Source: an uncultured Helicobacter sp. (GTDB lineage Bacteria; Campylobacterota; Campylobacteria; Campylobacterales; Helicobacteraceae). Taken from it: a DNA stretch of 64,000 bases. Positions 48,102-57,865 of this stretch are shown in pieces (positions within the stretch are counted from its first letter, which is position 1; every line of letters starts with the position of its first letter). The notes below the pieces were generated by a model. That model worked only from the letters and a program-made list of their open reading frames with translations, was not told the DNA's origin and made no database searches. A program made the translations under genes and the position numbers. The stretch lies in NCBI GenBank assembly GCA_949287835.1, contig CASEHV010000022.1, positions 1 through 64,000 on the forward strand, written 5' to 3'.

Positions 48102-48761
48102 ATGAGTGATGAAGTATTTGATGAGTTAGCGGATAATCCTACTAAAAGAGTGCCTGTGTGTCTATGCCTTGATACAAGTAGCTCTATGGATGGTGACCCT
48201 ATAAGTGAGCTAAATGATGGTGTAAGGGCATTTTATGATGCGATAAATGATGATGATGTGGCAAAGAGTGCCGCTGATGTATGTATCGTTACCTTTGGAT
48301 ATAACGGTGTGGTTGAGAATCAAGGATTCCAAAGTATAGATGGCGAGATTGCCCCTAGCTTTTATGCTGGTGGCAACACGCCTATGGGAGCAGCAGTTGA
48401 GAAAGCATTAGACCTACTTGAGAGTAGAAAGAGTGAGTATAGAAATAGTGGCGTAGATTATTTCCAGCCATGGCTAGTAATCATCACAGATGGCGCGCCA
48501 ACAGATAATATAGACAGGGCAGCATCTCGCTCTAGCGATATGGCAAATAATGGCAAACTTACCATATTCCCCATAGGCGTAGGGGGTGCAAATATGGATA
48601 CACTAAGACGTTTTTCGCCAAAGAGGAATCCTATGAAGCTAAAGGGACTTCATTTTAAAGAGTTTTTCGAATGGCTGTCTAAGAGTATCTCTATCACTTC
48701 TCGCTCAAGGGCAGGTGATAGTGTAAATCTGCCTGATACAAGCGGGTGGGGTACACTTTAA
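48102..48761 (+). CDS. TerY-like VWA domain protein
   Basis: This 219-residue protein is almost all a von Willebrand A domain. The metal-ion site is complete: DTSSSMD (24-30), Thr in GGNTPMG, and ITDGAPTD. It matches TerY of the TerY-kinase-PP2C triad, in which the VWA protein is thought to scaffold or be the target of phosphorylation. No signal peptide is seen, so it is cytosolic. The phosphatase gene follows after 14 bases. Confidence 0.85.
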   Translation: MSDEVFDELADNPTKRVPVCLCLDTSSSMDGDPISELNDGVRAFYDAINDDDVAKSAADVCIVTFGYNGVVENQGFQSIDGEIAPSFYAGGNTPMGAAVEKALDLLESRKSEYRNSGVDYFQPWLVIITDGAPTDNIDRAASRSSDMANNGKLTIFPIGVGGANMDTLRRFSPKRNPMKLKGLHFKEFFEWLSKSISITSRSRAGDSVNLPDTSGWGTL

Positions 48762-48775
48762 AATAAAGGAAATCT

Positions 48776-50641
48776 ATGCAGACATATCATATCCTATCCC
48801 ACAGAGTGCAGGGCAGAGGACATGTGAAAGAAAAGATTCCATGTCAAGATGCTACGTATCAAAAACAAGAGGATAATACCCATATAATCGTCCTAGCAGA
48901 TGGGGCAGGGAGCGCTAGATTTTCTCACTATGGCTCAGAGGCTACGAGTAAATACGTGGCTAATATGCTTTATGATGGCTTTGATAGATTCTATGAGAGT
49001 GATGATTTAATTGGTGTTCAAAAGGAATTTATTAATGGAATATGTAATAATCTTGAGATTCTAAAAGATGAGGTTAATAAAGACAAACAAGGTGTTAAGG
49101 ATTTTAAAGAAGATTTAAAACAGCTTGTTGATGTTTTATGTGAAAAGATAGAATCTCATAATTTACCAAAGTTATTAGATGTAGAGATAGGGAAGCTAAG
49201 AGATTTTTATAAACATAAGAGAGTGGATTTAATCACTCATAATAATGCGTTAAAAGAGGTGGAATCTATTTTATCAAATATCATCTTAGATTCTCTTGGT
49301 GGCTATGAGATGAGTGATAGTGATAAGCAGCTTATGCAAGAAAAAACCATAACACAGCCACCTAAAAAGAATAAGTATTCAAAAAAGGCGGATAGCGTTA
49401 AAAATTTTTGCAATAATTTTTTCAATTTTGTAAAAGGAAAAAAAGAATATGGGCAATACAACAAAGCGCTCCAACCTCAAATGCCTAGCAATGATGAAAG
49501 TAGTCTAAAAACTCAAATAGATACATTAAAGAATAAAGCAAATGAGTTTCACTCAAAGCTAAAAGAGCTAATAGAGGATTATAAACTTTTATATAAAGAT
49601 AGATTCAAAACGCAAAGAAAGCCAGACAGGATAAAGAAAAAGACAATGCTATGTAAGCCAGGAGCAGAGAATCTAGCCTTTGATGATTTTAAGGGAGTTT
49701 TTAATCAATACTTGCAAGACTACAATATGTTAAGAGATTCCACAAGCCACCTTGAGAAAAAACTAAAAGATGATTTAGAGGCTAAAAAAGCGGAGTTAGA
49801 GAAACTAGATAGCGAGTATAAAAACTCTGCATTAAGCATAGATTCCCTAAAAAGCGCGGCAGAGAGATTTAAGATGGAGCTAGATAGTATTGAGTTTAAT
49901 ATGCCTCTTAGCACAAATCCGCTTTCAAAATACATCAATACCTCAAAGGATTTTAAAGAGAATTTCACAGATAGAGCTAGAGATTCTCTACTTTCATTGC
50001 TAAAAGATATATCTAGCTTTAATGATAAGCAAAAAGCGCATAAAAGCAAGGCAGATAATATAGCTAGATTCTATGACAAAGAGAGTTTTAGTGATAAGCC
50101 AAAGTTAATGTTTAATATAGACATAAAGGAGATAGATTTCAGCGAGGATTTAGAGCATTTTGAGAATCTAGTTTCAGAGATAGATTCTTGCATTTGTGTA
50201 AATATTCGTGATTTAGCCTCCACATTGCTATTTGCAGCGATTAAGGATTCTAAATTTATATTGGGGCATTTAGGCGATGGTATCTCTGGCTTTCTAAGTG
50301 GTGATGAGATAAAGGTGGCAAATCACCCCGATGGCGAGGGGAATGCGACATATTTTGTAACCTCAAAGGGCGCAGAAACACGACTAAGATTAATAAAGGG
50401 TGAGATGAAAAATGATGATAGAGAGATACATGGCTTTGTGCTAATGTCTGATGGCAGTGGGGAATCTTTTTATCAAAATAGCACAAAAAGCCTAGTTCGA
50501 TTACTAGCTAAATATATGAATAAAGCAAGGAGTGATAAAGAAAATACGCAAAAAGAGTTAGAGAAGCTAATGGAGAAGAGGGTGAGAGAGAAAACCATAG
50601 ATGATTGTAGTATTGCTATCATTGTGGAGGCTAAAAAATAA
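48776..50641 (+). CDS. PP2C-type phosphatase split by a coiled coil
   Basis: This 621-residue protein is a PP2C phosphatase whose domain is divided. The N-terminal part (about 1-95) has CQDATY (23-28) and LADGAGSARFS (40-50); the C-terminal part (about 470-621) has GHLGDGISGF, LMSDGSGES and DDCSIAII. Between them lie about 370 residues of charged, helical, coiled-coil-like sequence. The metal-binding aspartates are present in both halves, so the enzyme should be active. It closes the triad operon and should reverse the kinase. Confidence 0.8.
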   Translation: MQTYHILSHRVQGRGHVKEKIPCQDATYQKQEDNTHIIVLADGAGSARFSHYGSEATSKYVANMLYDGFDRFYESDDLIGVQKEFINGICNNLEILKDEVNKDKQGVKDFKEDLKQLVDVLCEKIESHNLPKLLDVEIGKLRDFYKHKRVDLITHNNALKEVESILSNIILDSLGGYEMSDSDKQLMQEKTITQPPKKNKYSKKADSVKNFCNNFFNFVKGKKEYGQYNKALQPQMPSNDESSLKTQIDTLKNKANEFHSKLKELIEDYKLLYKDRFKTQRKPDRIKKKTMLCKPGAENLAFDDFKGVFNQYLQDYNMLRDSTSHLEKKLKDDLEAKKAELEKLDSEYKNSALSIDSLKSAAERFKMELDSIEFNMPLSTNPLSKYINTSKDFKENFTDRARDSLLSLLKDISSFNDKQKAHKSKADNIARFYDKESFSDKPKLMFNIDIKEIDFSEDLEHFENLVSEIDSCICVNIRDLASTLLFAAIKDSKFILGHLGDGISGFLSGDEIKVANHPDGEGNATYFVTSKGAETRLRLIKGEMKNDDREIHGFVLMSDGSGESFYQNSTKSLVRLLAKYMNKARSDKENTQKELEKLMEKRVREKTIDDCSIAIIVEAKK

Positions 50642-50681
50642 TTTCTTGCTAAGATTTCAGAATCTAAAAAGTGGAGCATAT

Positions 50682-51509
50682 ATGCAGGCTGGAATTATTG
50701 GGTTAGGATTAATCGGAGGGTCGCTAGGATTAGCACTGCGAGAGAGTAAGATGTTTAAGAGAATCTTTGGCTTTGATAATAAGCCTTTGCATGCACAGCA
50801 GGCATTATCTCTTGGAGTCGTAGATGAGTGTATTTCTCTAAAAGAAATAGAGGAATGTGATGTGATATTTGTATCCATTCCTATGTCATCTGTCGTTGAT
50901 ACTATTAATGGATTCTGTAATCTTTTGCCGACACAGACAATAATTGACTTAAGTAGTGCTAAATCTTTCATAAAAGATAATATCAAAGATAGCGTTAGGA
51001 AAAACTATGTAGGCGCACACCCCATGAATGGCACGGAGTATAGCGGACCAAAGGCAGCACAAAGAGATTTATTTAAAGATAAGATTCTAATACTAACAGA
51101 TACAGAGGATAGCGGAGAGTTTCAAGTCTCGTTTGCAAAGGAGATTTTTGTAAATCTTGGCATGAGAATTGTAAAAATGGATTCCAAAAATCACGATGAG
51201 CATGTAGCATATATCTCACATTTACCGCATATTATAAGCTTTGCTTTGGCAAATACGGTTTTAGTGCAGGAGAGTCCAGAGAATATATTAGCATTAGTCG
51301 GCGGTGGGTTTAAAAGCATGTCAAGACTTGCAAATAGCCACCCTATCACATGGCGAGATATTTTTAGATTCAATAAAAAGCATTTGATGAATGCCATAGT
51401 AGAGTTTGAGGGGAATCTTAGCTTTGCAAAGAATCTTATAGAAAATGAGAATTATGATGAGTTGGAGAAATGGATGAAAAAGGCAAATGGATTACGGGAT
51501 TTTATGTGA
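50682..51509 (+). CDS. tyrA: prephenate dehydrogenase
   Basis: This is a tyrosine-biosynthesis enzyme of 275 residues with an N-terminal NAD motif GIIGLGLIGGSLG and the conserved VGAHPMNGTEYSGP and HDEHVAYISHLPH stretches. The start at 50682 follows GGAG. The open frame extends 27 codons upstream into the phosphatase gene, but that part lacks the family N-terminus. Its 3' end overlaps the convergent SGNH gene by 18 bases. Confidence 0.93.
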   Translation: MQAGIIGLGLIGGSLGLALRESKMFKRIFGFDNKPLHAQQALSLGVVDECISLKEIEECDVIFVSIPMSSVVDTINGFCNLLPTQTIIDLSSAKSFIKDNIKDSVRKNYVGAHPMNGTEYSGPKAAQRDLFKDKILILTDTEDSGEFQVSFAKEIFVNLGMRIVKMDSKNHDEHVAYISHLPHIISFALANTVLVQESPENILALVGGGFKSMSRLANSHPITWRDIFRFNKKHLMNAIVEFEGNLSFAKNLIENENYDELEKWMKKANGLRDFM

Positions 51510-52655
51510 TAGCTCTTTTAGAGCGTTATAGAATCCACTTGCCATAAGTCGATAGCCGCTAGGTGTTAAATGTACATCTTTTTTTGAGAGTTTTTTCTCT
51601 ATCCACTCATCTTTCCCCCCTGTTTTTGCGATGAAATCTGACATGTCAAATAAATATATTTTATTCTCTCTAGCTATTTCTCTTAGATTATGTTTTATAT
51701 CATCAAATAGCGGGGAAATCTCGTATTCCCCCTTTTTATTAATCCTAACATCCGGCGGCGCCATTATGATAATCATAGCATGATGATTCTGTGAAACTAG
51801 ATTAATTAAATCTTTATAGACATCTTTGTAATACTCTACATTATATTTATCATACATAGCCTCATTTGAGCCAAAGCATAATAAAATTACGTTATAGTCC
51901 GTGTTTTCTAGCTGTTCTTTGATTATTTCTCTATTCCACCGTCTCCAGAAATCAGAGCGGATTCCATTAATGCCTATACTTTGAATCACATTTCCATCTT
52001 TATTATTTATGCTGTAACCTCCTATCATTATATTTTCATCTAATGCTTTTATTGTGAGTGGAAAGCTAATATTTAGATTCCCTAAATCCCAAAATTCCCA
52101 TTTATTTATTTCCTGAGGCATGATTATGTATCGGGTTAAATTAGAATCTACTAGCATAAGAGATGAATATTTTTTGGCGCTTTTTACTAGCAGTGTGAAA
52201 GAGAATTTTTTTTGTTTCCCAAAGATAGATTCATTTGGCATTAGGGAAATACTGGCGTTTGGTTGTGTTGGTCTAGCTATTATGCCACCAAGTGGGTAGT
52301 CATCTCTTTTCTCATTTCGTGAATCTAGAATCTCAAAATCATTGCTTGTATAATGCAAAAGTAGATTCTGATGACTTTGTGGCATTAGTGGCAGTACTAA
52401 ACCAATGCTATTTATATCTCCCAATATCTCTCTTAGCTCATATCCCATAAAATCCCCTGCTATATGAGAGTCGCCAATCATCAAGATTTTTAACGTTTTA
52501 TTATCTATGGAATCTTTTATTTCTTTTAGTGTATTTTTATTATTGCTATAATCCTCTATGATTCCCATTTTTGATAGCGGTTTGTATTCTGGGAACTTAT
52601 CTATTAGAGTTTGAGAGTATAATAGAAATGGAATAAAAATTAATGCTATTTTCAT
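51492..52655 (-). CDS. exported SGNH hydrolase
   Basis: This is an SGNH/GDSL-type esterase of 387 residues with an N-terminal signal (MKIALIFIPFLLYSQT). Block I is MIGDSHIAGD (about 60), block III is CFGSNEA and block V is DVHLTPSGY with the catalytic Asp and His. It may be a peptidoglycan or polysaccharide O-acetylesterase of the Ape1/PatB kind, but no partner gene is adjacent, so the substrate is open. Confidence 0.8.
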   Translation of the reverse strand: MKIALIFIPFLLYSQTLIDKFPEYKPLSKMGIIEDYSNNKNTLKEIKDSIDNKTLKILMIGDSHIAGDFMGYELREILGDINSIGLVLPLMPQSHQNLLLHYTSNDFEILDSRNEKRDDYPLGGIIARPTQPNASISLMPNESIFGKQKKFSFTLLVKSAKKYSSLMLVDSNLTRYIIMPQEINKWEFWDLGNLNISFPLTIKALDENIMIGGYSINNKDGNVIQSIGINGIRSDFWRRWNREIIKEQLENTDYNVILLCFGSNEAMYDKYNVEYYKDVYKDLINLVSQNHHAMIIIMAPPDVRINKKGEYEISPLFDDIKHNLREIARENKIYLFDMSDFIAKTGGKDEWIEKKLSKKDVHLTPSGYRLMASGFYNALKELSHKIP

Positions 52656-52718
52656 GTTAATTTCCGTTATATAAAAGACTTATTGAGATTATAATAGATA
52701 TGCAAAAAGGAGCAGACA

Positions 52719-53750
52719 ATGAATCTAGCTAAACTAGCATTAATATTTATTTCATGTTGGAGCATTGCTATGGCTAAACCAAATATTGTGATTCTAGCCA
52801 CAGGTGGCACGATAGCAGGGCAGAGTGATAGTCAGATTGATACCACAGGATACAAGGCTGGTGTGGTAGGCGTAGATGTTCTAATTAAGGCAGTGCCAGA
52901 GATTAGCAATATTGCCAATATTAGCGGAGAGCAGGTAGCAAATATCGATAGTGCGGATATGACAAATGAGATTTGGCTAAAACTAGCAAATAGGATAGAT
53001 GCACTTCTTTCTCAAAGCAATGTAGATGGCATTGTTATAACGCATGGCACGGATACCATGGAGGAGAGTGCCTTTTTCCTAAATCTCGTTATCCATAGTG
53101 ATAAACCCATTGTGATAACTGGTGCTATGCGTCCTGCAAGCGCGCTTAGTGCCGATGGTCCTAAGAATCTTTATAATGCAGTAAGCCTTGCGGCAAATAA
53201 AGATTCCAAAAATCGCGGTGTGATGATTGTGATGAATGATAGAATACAATCTGCCCGCTTTGCCTCAAAGACGCATAGAATCAATACAGATTCTTTCTCC
53301 TCGCCAAATGCGGGGGACATGGGATATATAGTCGATGGCAGAGTATTTTTTAACTACAAAATAGACAAGCCGCACACAACTACAAGCATGTTTAATATCA
53401 GAAATATAAAAACCCTGCCAAAAGTAAATATTCTCTACTCCTATGCTAATGATGGCTCTAGTGTAGCTGCAAAGGCACTTTTTGATAATGGGACAGAGGG
53501 CATAGTCGTGGCAGGTAGCGGGAATGGCAGCATACATAAATATCAAAAAGAGACATTAGAGAGGCTTATATCAAACGGGCTACTTGTGGTGAAAAGCTCT
53601 AGGATAGATTCTGGAATCACAACTAGCGATGAGAAAGACTTCATAGCCTCTAATGATTTAAATCCTAGAATGGCTAGAATCTTGCTTATGCTATCGCTTA
53701 CAAAGACAAAAGACATAGGAGAGATTCAGAAAATATTTGATAAATATTGA
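52719..53750 (+). CDS. ansB: periplasmic L-asparaginase II
   Basis: This is a type II asparaginase, 343 residues, with a signal peptide ending at about residue 19 (SIAMA). The first active-site Thr is in ATGGTIAG; the second Thr and Asp are in THGTDTMEES. It would release aspartate and ammonia from asparagine (and act on glutamine) in the periplasm. In Helicobacter and Campylobacter it feeds aspartate catabolism. Confidence 0.95.
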   Translation: MNLAKLALIFISCWSIAMAKPNIVILATGGTIAGQSDSQIDTTGYKAGVVGVDVLIKAVPEISNIANISGEQVANIDSADMTNEIWLKLANRIDALLSQSNVDGIVITHGTDTMEESAFFLNLVIHSDKPIVITGAMRPASALSADGPKNLYNAVSLAANKDSKNRGVMIVMNDRIQSARFASKTHRINTDSFSSPNAGDMGYIVDGRVFFNYKIDKPHTTTSMFNIRNIKTLPKVNILYSYANDGSSVAAKALFDNGTEGIVVAGSGNGSIHKYQKETLERLISNGLLVVKSSRIDSGITTSDEKDFIASNDLNPRMARILLMLSLTKTKDIGEIQKIFDKY

Positions 53751-53781
53751 TTTATAATTTCATAAAAAGTAAGGAATATGT

Positions 53782-54492
53782 ATGGGTAGAGCCTTTGAAT
53801 ATCGCCGTGCCGCTAAGGAAAAACGTTGGGATAAAATGAGTAAAATTTTCCCAAAATTAGCTACAGCCATCACCCTAGCAGCAAAAGAGGGGGGGCAGGA
53901 CCCAGAGATGAATGCGAAATTGCGTTTAGCAATAGCGAATGCAAAATCCCAAAATATGCCAAAGGATAATATCGAGGCAGCCATTAAAAGAGCGGGGAGC
54001 AAAGAGGGTAGCTTTGTGGAGGTTAGCTATGAGGGTAAGGCGGCAAATGGTGTGCTAATTTTTATAGAATGTGCTACTGATAATCCTACCCGCACGGTGG
54101 CAAATATCAAAAGCTATTTTAATAAAACGCCAAATGCTAGTTTGCTTACAAATGGCTCTATTGATTTTATGTTTGAACGCAAGGGAGAATTTATTATTAG
54201 TCTTGAGGGAAGAGATAAAGATGAAGTCGAGCTAAATCTCATTGATAGCGGTCTTGACTCTCTTGTGGAAAATGAGGATTCTACACACACAGCATACTGC
54301 AAATATGAAGATTTCGGCACTTTATCTAGCGGATTAGAGGAACTAGGCATAGCACCTAGTAGTGCAAAACTTGTGCGACTTCCCACAAGTCCCATTACTC
54401 TTAGTGAAGAGCAGATGCAAGAGCTTGATAAATTGCTTGATAAAATAGAAGAGGACGATGATGTCCAAGCGGTATATACAAATCTCTCTTAG
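53782..54492 (+). CDS. yebC: YebC/PmpR family regulator
   Basis: This is a YebC/PmpR family protein of 236 residues, starting [19 protein letters not shown] and carrying the conserved [29 protein letters not shown]. Family members act as DNA-binding regulators or, as more recently found, relieve ribosome stalling at proline-rich stretches. Convergent with trxB; a seven-G run at 53889-53895 lies in the coding sequence. Confidence 0.95.
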   Translation: MGRAFEYRRAAKEKRWDKMSKIFPKLATAITLAAKEGGQDPEMNAKLRLAIANAKSQNMPKDNIEAAIKRAGSKEGSFVEVSYEGKAANGVLIFIECATDNPTRTVANIKSYFNKTPNASLLTNGSIDFMFERKGEFIISLEGRDKDEVELNLIDSGLDSLVENEDSTHTAYCKYEDFGTLSSGLEELGIAPSSAKLVRLPTSPITLSEEQMQELDKLLDKIEEDDDVQAVYTNLS

Positions 54493-54523
54493 CAATCATT
54501 ATTATATGACTGCTATTTTAGCT

Positions 54524-55471
54524 TTAAGCATGTGATTCTAAATACGCTATTGCCTCAAGTGCTGCCTGTGCACCATCACCTGCGGCACATACGACTTGCT
54601 TTGGAGCGGAGATTCTAATATCTCCTGCGGCAAATAATCCATCTACATTTGTCCGCATTTTCAAATCCACCACAACAGAGCCTGTGTCATTTGTCGCACA
54701 TAGCATAGAGCCATCTTTTTGCTGCAAGATATGATTATTCACATCATATCCTACGAACTCAAAAATGACTGGGACATTCAAATCCGAGACTTCATTGGTG
54801 CCTAGATTCTTAATTTTTAATCCCGTAACGCCAGAATTATCACCGCAAATCTCCTCCACTGCATAAGGCACGAGGAAGTTAATTTGCGGATTAGACTTCG
54901 CATGCTCTACCGTAATAGGTGCCGCTCTAAAACCATCGCGTCTGTGTATCAAATGCACTTTAGTAGCGAACTTTGTAAGATATATCGCTTCCTCTAGTGC
55001 AGTGTCGCCACCGCCTAGCACAGCTACTTCTTTTTTCTTATAAAAGAACGCATCGCAGGTAGCACATGTGCTAACACCTCTGCCCCAGAACTCATCTTCA
55101 CCTTTGATTCCAGATTTTCTAGGTCTGCCACCTGTGGTAACGATAACACTTTTTGCCTCCACCACTTCCTCACCCTTGCCTTGATTGTGAATCACATGGA
55201 AAATATCACCATGCTTCTCTACACGTACAACCTCAGACATGGTATGAGTAAGACCGAATCTAAAGCATTGCTCCTGCCAAGGCGACATGAAGTCAAGACC
55301 AGATTTTATCTCGCTTACACCAGGATAATTCTCTATCTCACTACTACCTGTAATCTGTCCTCCAGGCGCACCTTTCTCAAACAACACTACATTCTTAATG
55401 CCACCTCTAGTAGCATACAAACCAGCGGACAACCCAGCGGGTCCGCCACCTACAATAGCCAAATCTATCAT
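54524..55471 (-). CDS. trxB: thioredoxin reductase
   Basis: This FAD-dependent NADPH enzyme has 315 residues. The FAD motif is [10 protein letters not shown], the NADPH motif [10 protein letters not shown], and the redox-active pair CATC at about 131-134. It recycles the thioredoxin encoded immediately upstream (12 bases away) and so supports the oxidative-stress defence of the cell. Confidence 0.97.
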   Translation of the reverse strand: MIDLAIVGGGPAGLSAGLYATRGGIKNVVLFEKGAPGGQITGSSEIENYPGVSEIKSGLDFMSPWQEQCFRFGLTHTMSEVVRVEKHGDIFHVIHNQGKGEEVVEAKSVIVTTGGRPRKSGIKGEDEFWGRGVSTCATCDAFFYKKKEVAVLGGGDTALEEAIYLTKFATKVHLIHRRDGFRAAPITVEHAKSNPQINFLVPYAVEEICGDNSGVTGLKIKNLGTNEVSDLNVPVIFEFVGYDVNNHILQQKDGSMLCATNDTGSVVVDLKMRTNVDGLFAAGDIRISAPKQVVCAAGDGAQAALEAIAYLESHA

Positions 55472-55483
55472 GACAAATCCGTC

Positions 55484-55801
55484 TTATAGATATTGATTTA
55501 GTTTCTCGCTTAGAGCGGACTTTGTCTGTGCGCCGATTAGCTGGTCTTTTACCTCGCCATTTACCATAAAGAGGATTGTAGGAATACTGCGAATGCCAAA
55601 TCTTGCTCCTAGCTCCTCTTCCTCATCTGTATTTACCTTGCAAATAGCTGCCTTACCATCAAACTCATCTGCTAACTCATCGATTACAGGTGCTAACATT
55701 TTGCATGGACCACACCAAGGCGCCCAAAAATCCACAAGTGCAACGCCGCTTTTTGTAATCTCATCAAAGTTATCTTTTTTTAACTCTATGTATTTACCCA
55801 T
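55484..55801 (-). CDS. trxA: thioredoxin
   Basis: This is a classical 105-residue thioredoxin with the WCGPC active site (about residues 29-33), DFWAPWCGPCKML context and the cis-proline in IRSIPTILF. AAGGAG precedes the ATG. It forms a two-gene operon with trxB. Confidence 0.97.
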   Translation of the reverse strand: MGKYIELKKDNFDEITKSGVALVDFWAPWCGPCKMLAPVIDELADEFDGKAAICKVNTDEEEELGARFGIRSIPTILFMVNGEVKDQLIGAQTKSALSEKLNQYL

Positions 55802-55920
55802 GATAATGCTCCTTACATGATATACATTTATGGATTATAACAATCTTTCATTAATACCTTTGGATTAAAGATAATAAAAAATCGTTATTGATAAATTTTA
55901 TCATTTAAAAGTGAATAAAA

Positions 55921-57237
55921 CTATCTTATTTCTGTATATTCTGTGAAATTCCTAAGAACATCTAAGAAATTTGGAAATGAGGTATTAATACATTCGCAGT
56001 CAAGAATCTCTCCTCCACAAAGAAGACTTGCAATAGCAAAGCTCATAGCGATTCTATGATCTCCTTTAGAATCTACCCTGCCATATCTAAGCTCTCCACC
56101 TATTATTTCAAATCCGTCTTCATGTTCTATCGTATCTATTCCAAAGGCATTTAATCCCTCTATTGTGCTTTTGATTCTATCACTCTCTTTTACCCTTAGC
56201 TCTTGGGCATTACTTATTCTTGACGTGCCTTTAGCTATCGACATGGCTATGCTTAAGGCTGGAATCTCATCAATTAACCATGATATATTTTCACTCACCT
56301 CTACTGCTTTTAGCTCTCCTGCACTCACGACTATATCACCTATATTTTCATATCCGTGTCTTATATTCTCATAAGCTATATTTGCTCCCATAGTTTTTAG
56401 AATCCTAAATGCCTCTATTCGCGTGTCATTTAGCATTACGCGTTTTAGCTTTATTGTTATTTTGAGAATGCAGGCTGCGACTGCAAAGAAAAATGCACTA
56501 GATGGGTCATTTGGAATCTCTATTTCAAAGGCATTAAGCGGTTTTTCATCGTTAAATGGCGTAATATTGATTTCATTAGAATCTAGTTTTAATATTTTTT
56601 CTCTTTGGAATGATAAAAGCATGTTTTCTGTATGATTTCTACTTAGTGATATTTCACTATATGTTGATGCATCTTTTGCAAAAAGGGCGGCTAATATCAT
56701 GGCGCTTTTTACCTGTGCTGATGATATGTTTGATTTATATGTGAAACCATCTAGTTCTTTTTTGCAATGTATTGCTATGGGGGCACTTAGACGTTGTTTC
56801 CCATTTACTTGTATTGTGCGAGATTCTATATTTGCTCCAATATCTCTTAGAGGCCTAATAACTCTATCCATAGGTCTTACATTGAGATACTTATCTCCGC
56901 TTAATACAGCATATAATCCCGCTCCACTAAGTAGCCCTGTTAATAGTCTCATGCTTGTGCCAGAGTTACCGCAGTATAAAATATCATCGGGTTCTATGAG
57001 ATTCTTAGGTGGTGTTAGCAATAATTCTTCTCCTCTAAACTCATATTGCATTCCTAGCTTTCTACATATCTCAAGCGTTCTAAGAGTATCTTCTGCCTTT
57101 AGAAAATGCTTTATGTTACATATAGAATCTGCAAAGAGTGCCATAATACATGAGCGATGAGATATTGATTTATCACTTGCGTTTATATCTATTTCAAACT
57201 CACCCTTAAAACGAGATTTTTTAATGCCTAGATTCAT
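55921..57237 (-). CDS. aroA: EPSP synthase
   Basis: This is 5-enolpyruvylshikimate-3-phosphate synthase of the shikimate pathway, 438 residues. The N-terminal KSRFKGEFEIDINASDKSISHR pattern, the GNSGTSMRLL loop and KESDRI in the second domain are present. It lies alone on the minus strand, divergent from the tRNA cluster. Confidence 0.96.
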   Translation of the reverse strand: MNLGIKKSRFKGEFEIDINASDKSISHRSCIMALFADSICNIKHFLKAEDTLRTLEICRKLGMQYEFRGEELLLTPPKNLIEPDDILYCGNSGTSMRLLTGLLSGAGLYAVLSGDKYLNVRPMDRVIRPLRDIGANIESRTIQVNGKQRLSAPIAIHCKKELDGFTYKSNISSAQVKSAMILAALFAKDASTYSEISLSRNHTENMLLSFQREKILKLDSNEINITPFNDEKPLNAFEIEIPNDPSSAFFFAVAACILKITIKLKRVMLNDTRIEAFRILKTMGANIAYENIRHGYENIGDIVVSAGELKAVEVSENISWLIDEIPALSIAMSIAKGTSRISNAQELRVKESDRIKSTIEGLNAFGIDTIEHEDGFEIIGGELRYGRVDSKGDHRIAMSFAIASLLCGGEILDCECINTSFPNFLDVLRNFTEYTEIR

Positions 57238-57309
57238 AAAAATTCCTTATTACGTCATCTGAATTTTTTACAAATTAGATTCTATCTTAATTTAATATTC
57301 ACCTTTTAC

Positions 57310-57338
57310 TTGACTAACAAATATTATTACGATATAAT
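57310..57338 (+). promoter_or_regulatory. strong promoter of the tRNA-tuf cluster
   Basis: TTGACT (57310-57315) and TATAAT (57333-57338) are separated by exactly 17 bases, close to the consensus. It ends 14 bases before the first tRNA. Confidence 0.75.
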
Positions 57339-57352
57339 ACCTATTTTTTATT

Positions 57353-57428
57353 GCTGGTTTAGCTCAGTTGGTAGAGCAGCTGCCTTGTAAGCAGCAGGCC
57401 GGGGGTTCGAGTCCCTTAACCAGCTCCA
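57353..57428 (+). tRNA. tRNA-Thr (TGT)
   Basis: The cloverleaf has acceptor arms GCTGGTT/AACCAGC, anticodon loop CTTGTAA, T-loop TTCGAGT and an encoded CCA end. Confidence 0.95.
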
Positions 57429-57488
57429 TAAGATTCTGGTATTTACACTTAATGTCTTGTATCAGTGTTTGACCGGTTTTAGCATAGC

Positions 57489-57573
<85 letters not shown>

Positions 57574-57584
57574 TGTTATTATAT

Positions 57585-57661
57585 GCGGGAATAGCTCAGT
57601 TGGCTAGAGCATCAGCCTTCCAAGCTGAGGGTCGCGGGTTCGAGCCCCGTTTCCCGCTCCA
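57585..57661 (+). tRNA. tRNA-Gly (TCC)
   Basis: Acceptor arms GCGGGAA/TTCCCGC, anticodon loop CTTCCAA and encoded CCA are present. It is the third of four tRNAs in the order Thr-Tyr-Gly-Thr before tuf, as in the E. coli tufB operon. Confidence 0.95.
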
Positions 57662-57726
57662 TTATGTCTTTGACAACTGGGAGCTGATTTAGGTATATAT
57701 TTACTTATATTTTTCCCAATATTTTT

Positions 57727-57801
57727 GCCCATATAGCTCAGTGGCAGAGCACTTCCTTGGTAAGGAAGAGGTCGGCGGTTCAATCCCGCTTATGGGCTCC
57801 A
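57727..57801 (+). tRNA. tRNA-Thr (GGT)
   Basis: Acceptor arms GCCCATA/TATGGGC, anticodon GGT in CTTGGTA and encoded CCA are present. It lies 65 bases upstream of tuf. Confidence 0.95.
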
Positions 57802-57865
57802 GTTAGTTGTTTGTCTAATTGATTTTTGGTTGTGTTTTTATCTTTTAAAGAGGAGAATTTAAGGT

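Noticed and set aside
49720-50049. Minus-strand open frame within the PP2C gene
   Set aside because: It lies opposite the coiled-coil insert; its hydrophobic Ser/Leu-rich product is the usual antisense image of Lys/Glu/Asp-rich sequence.
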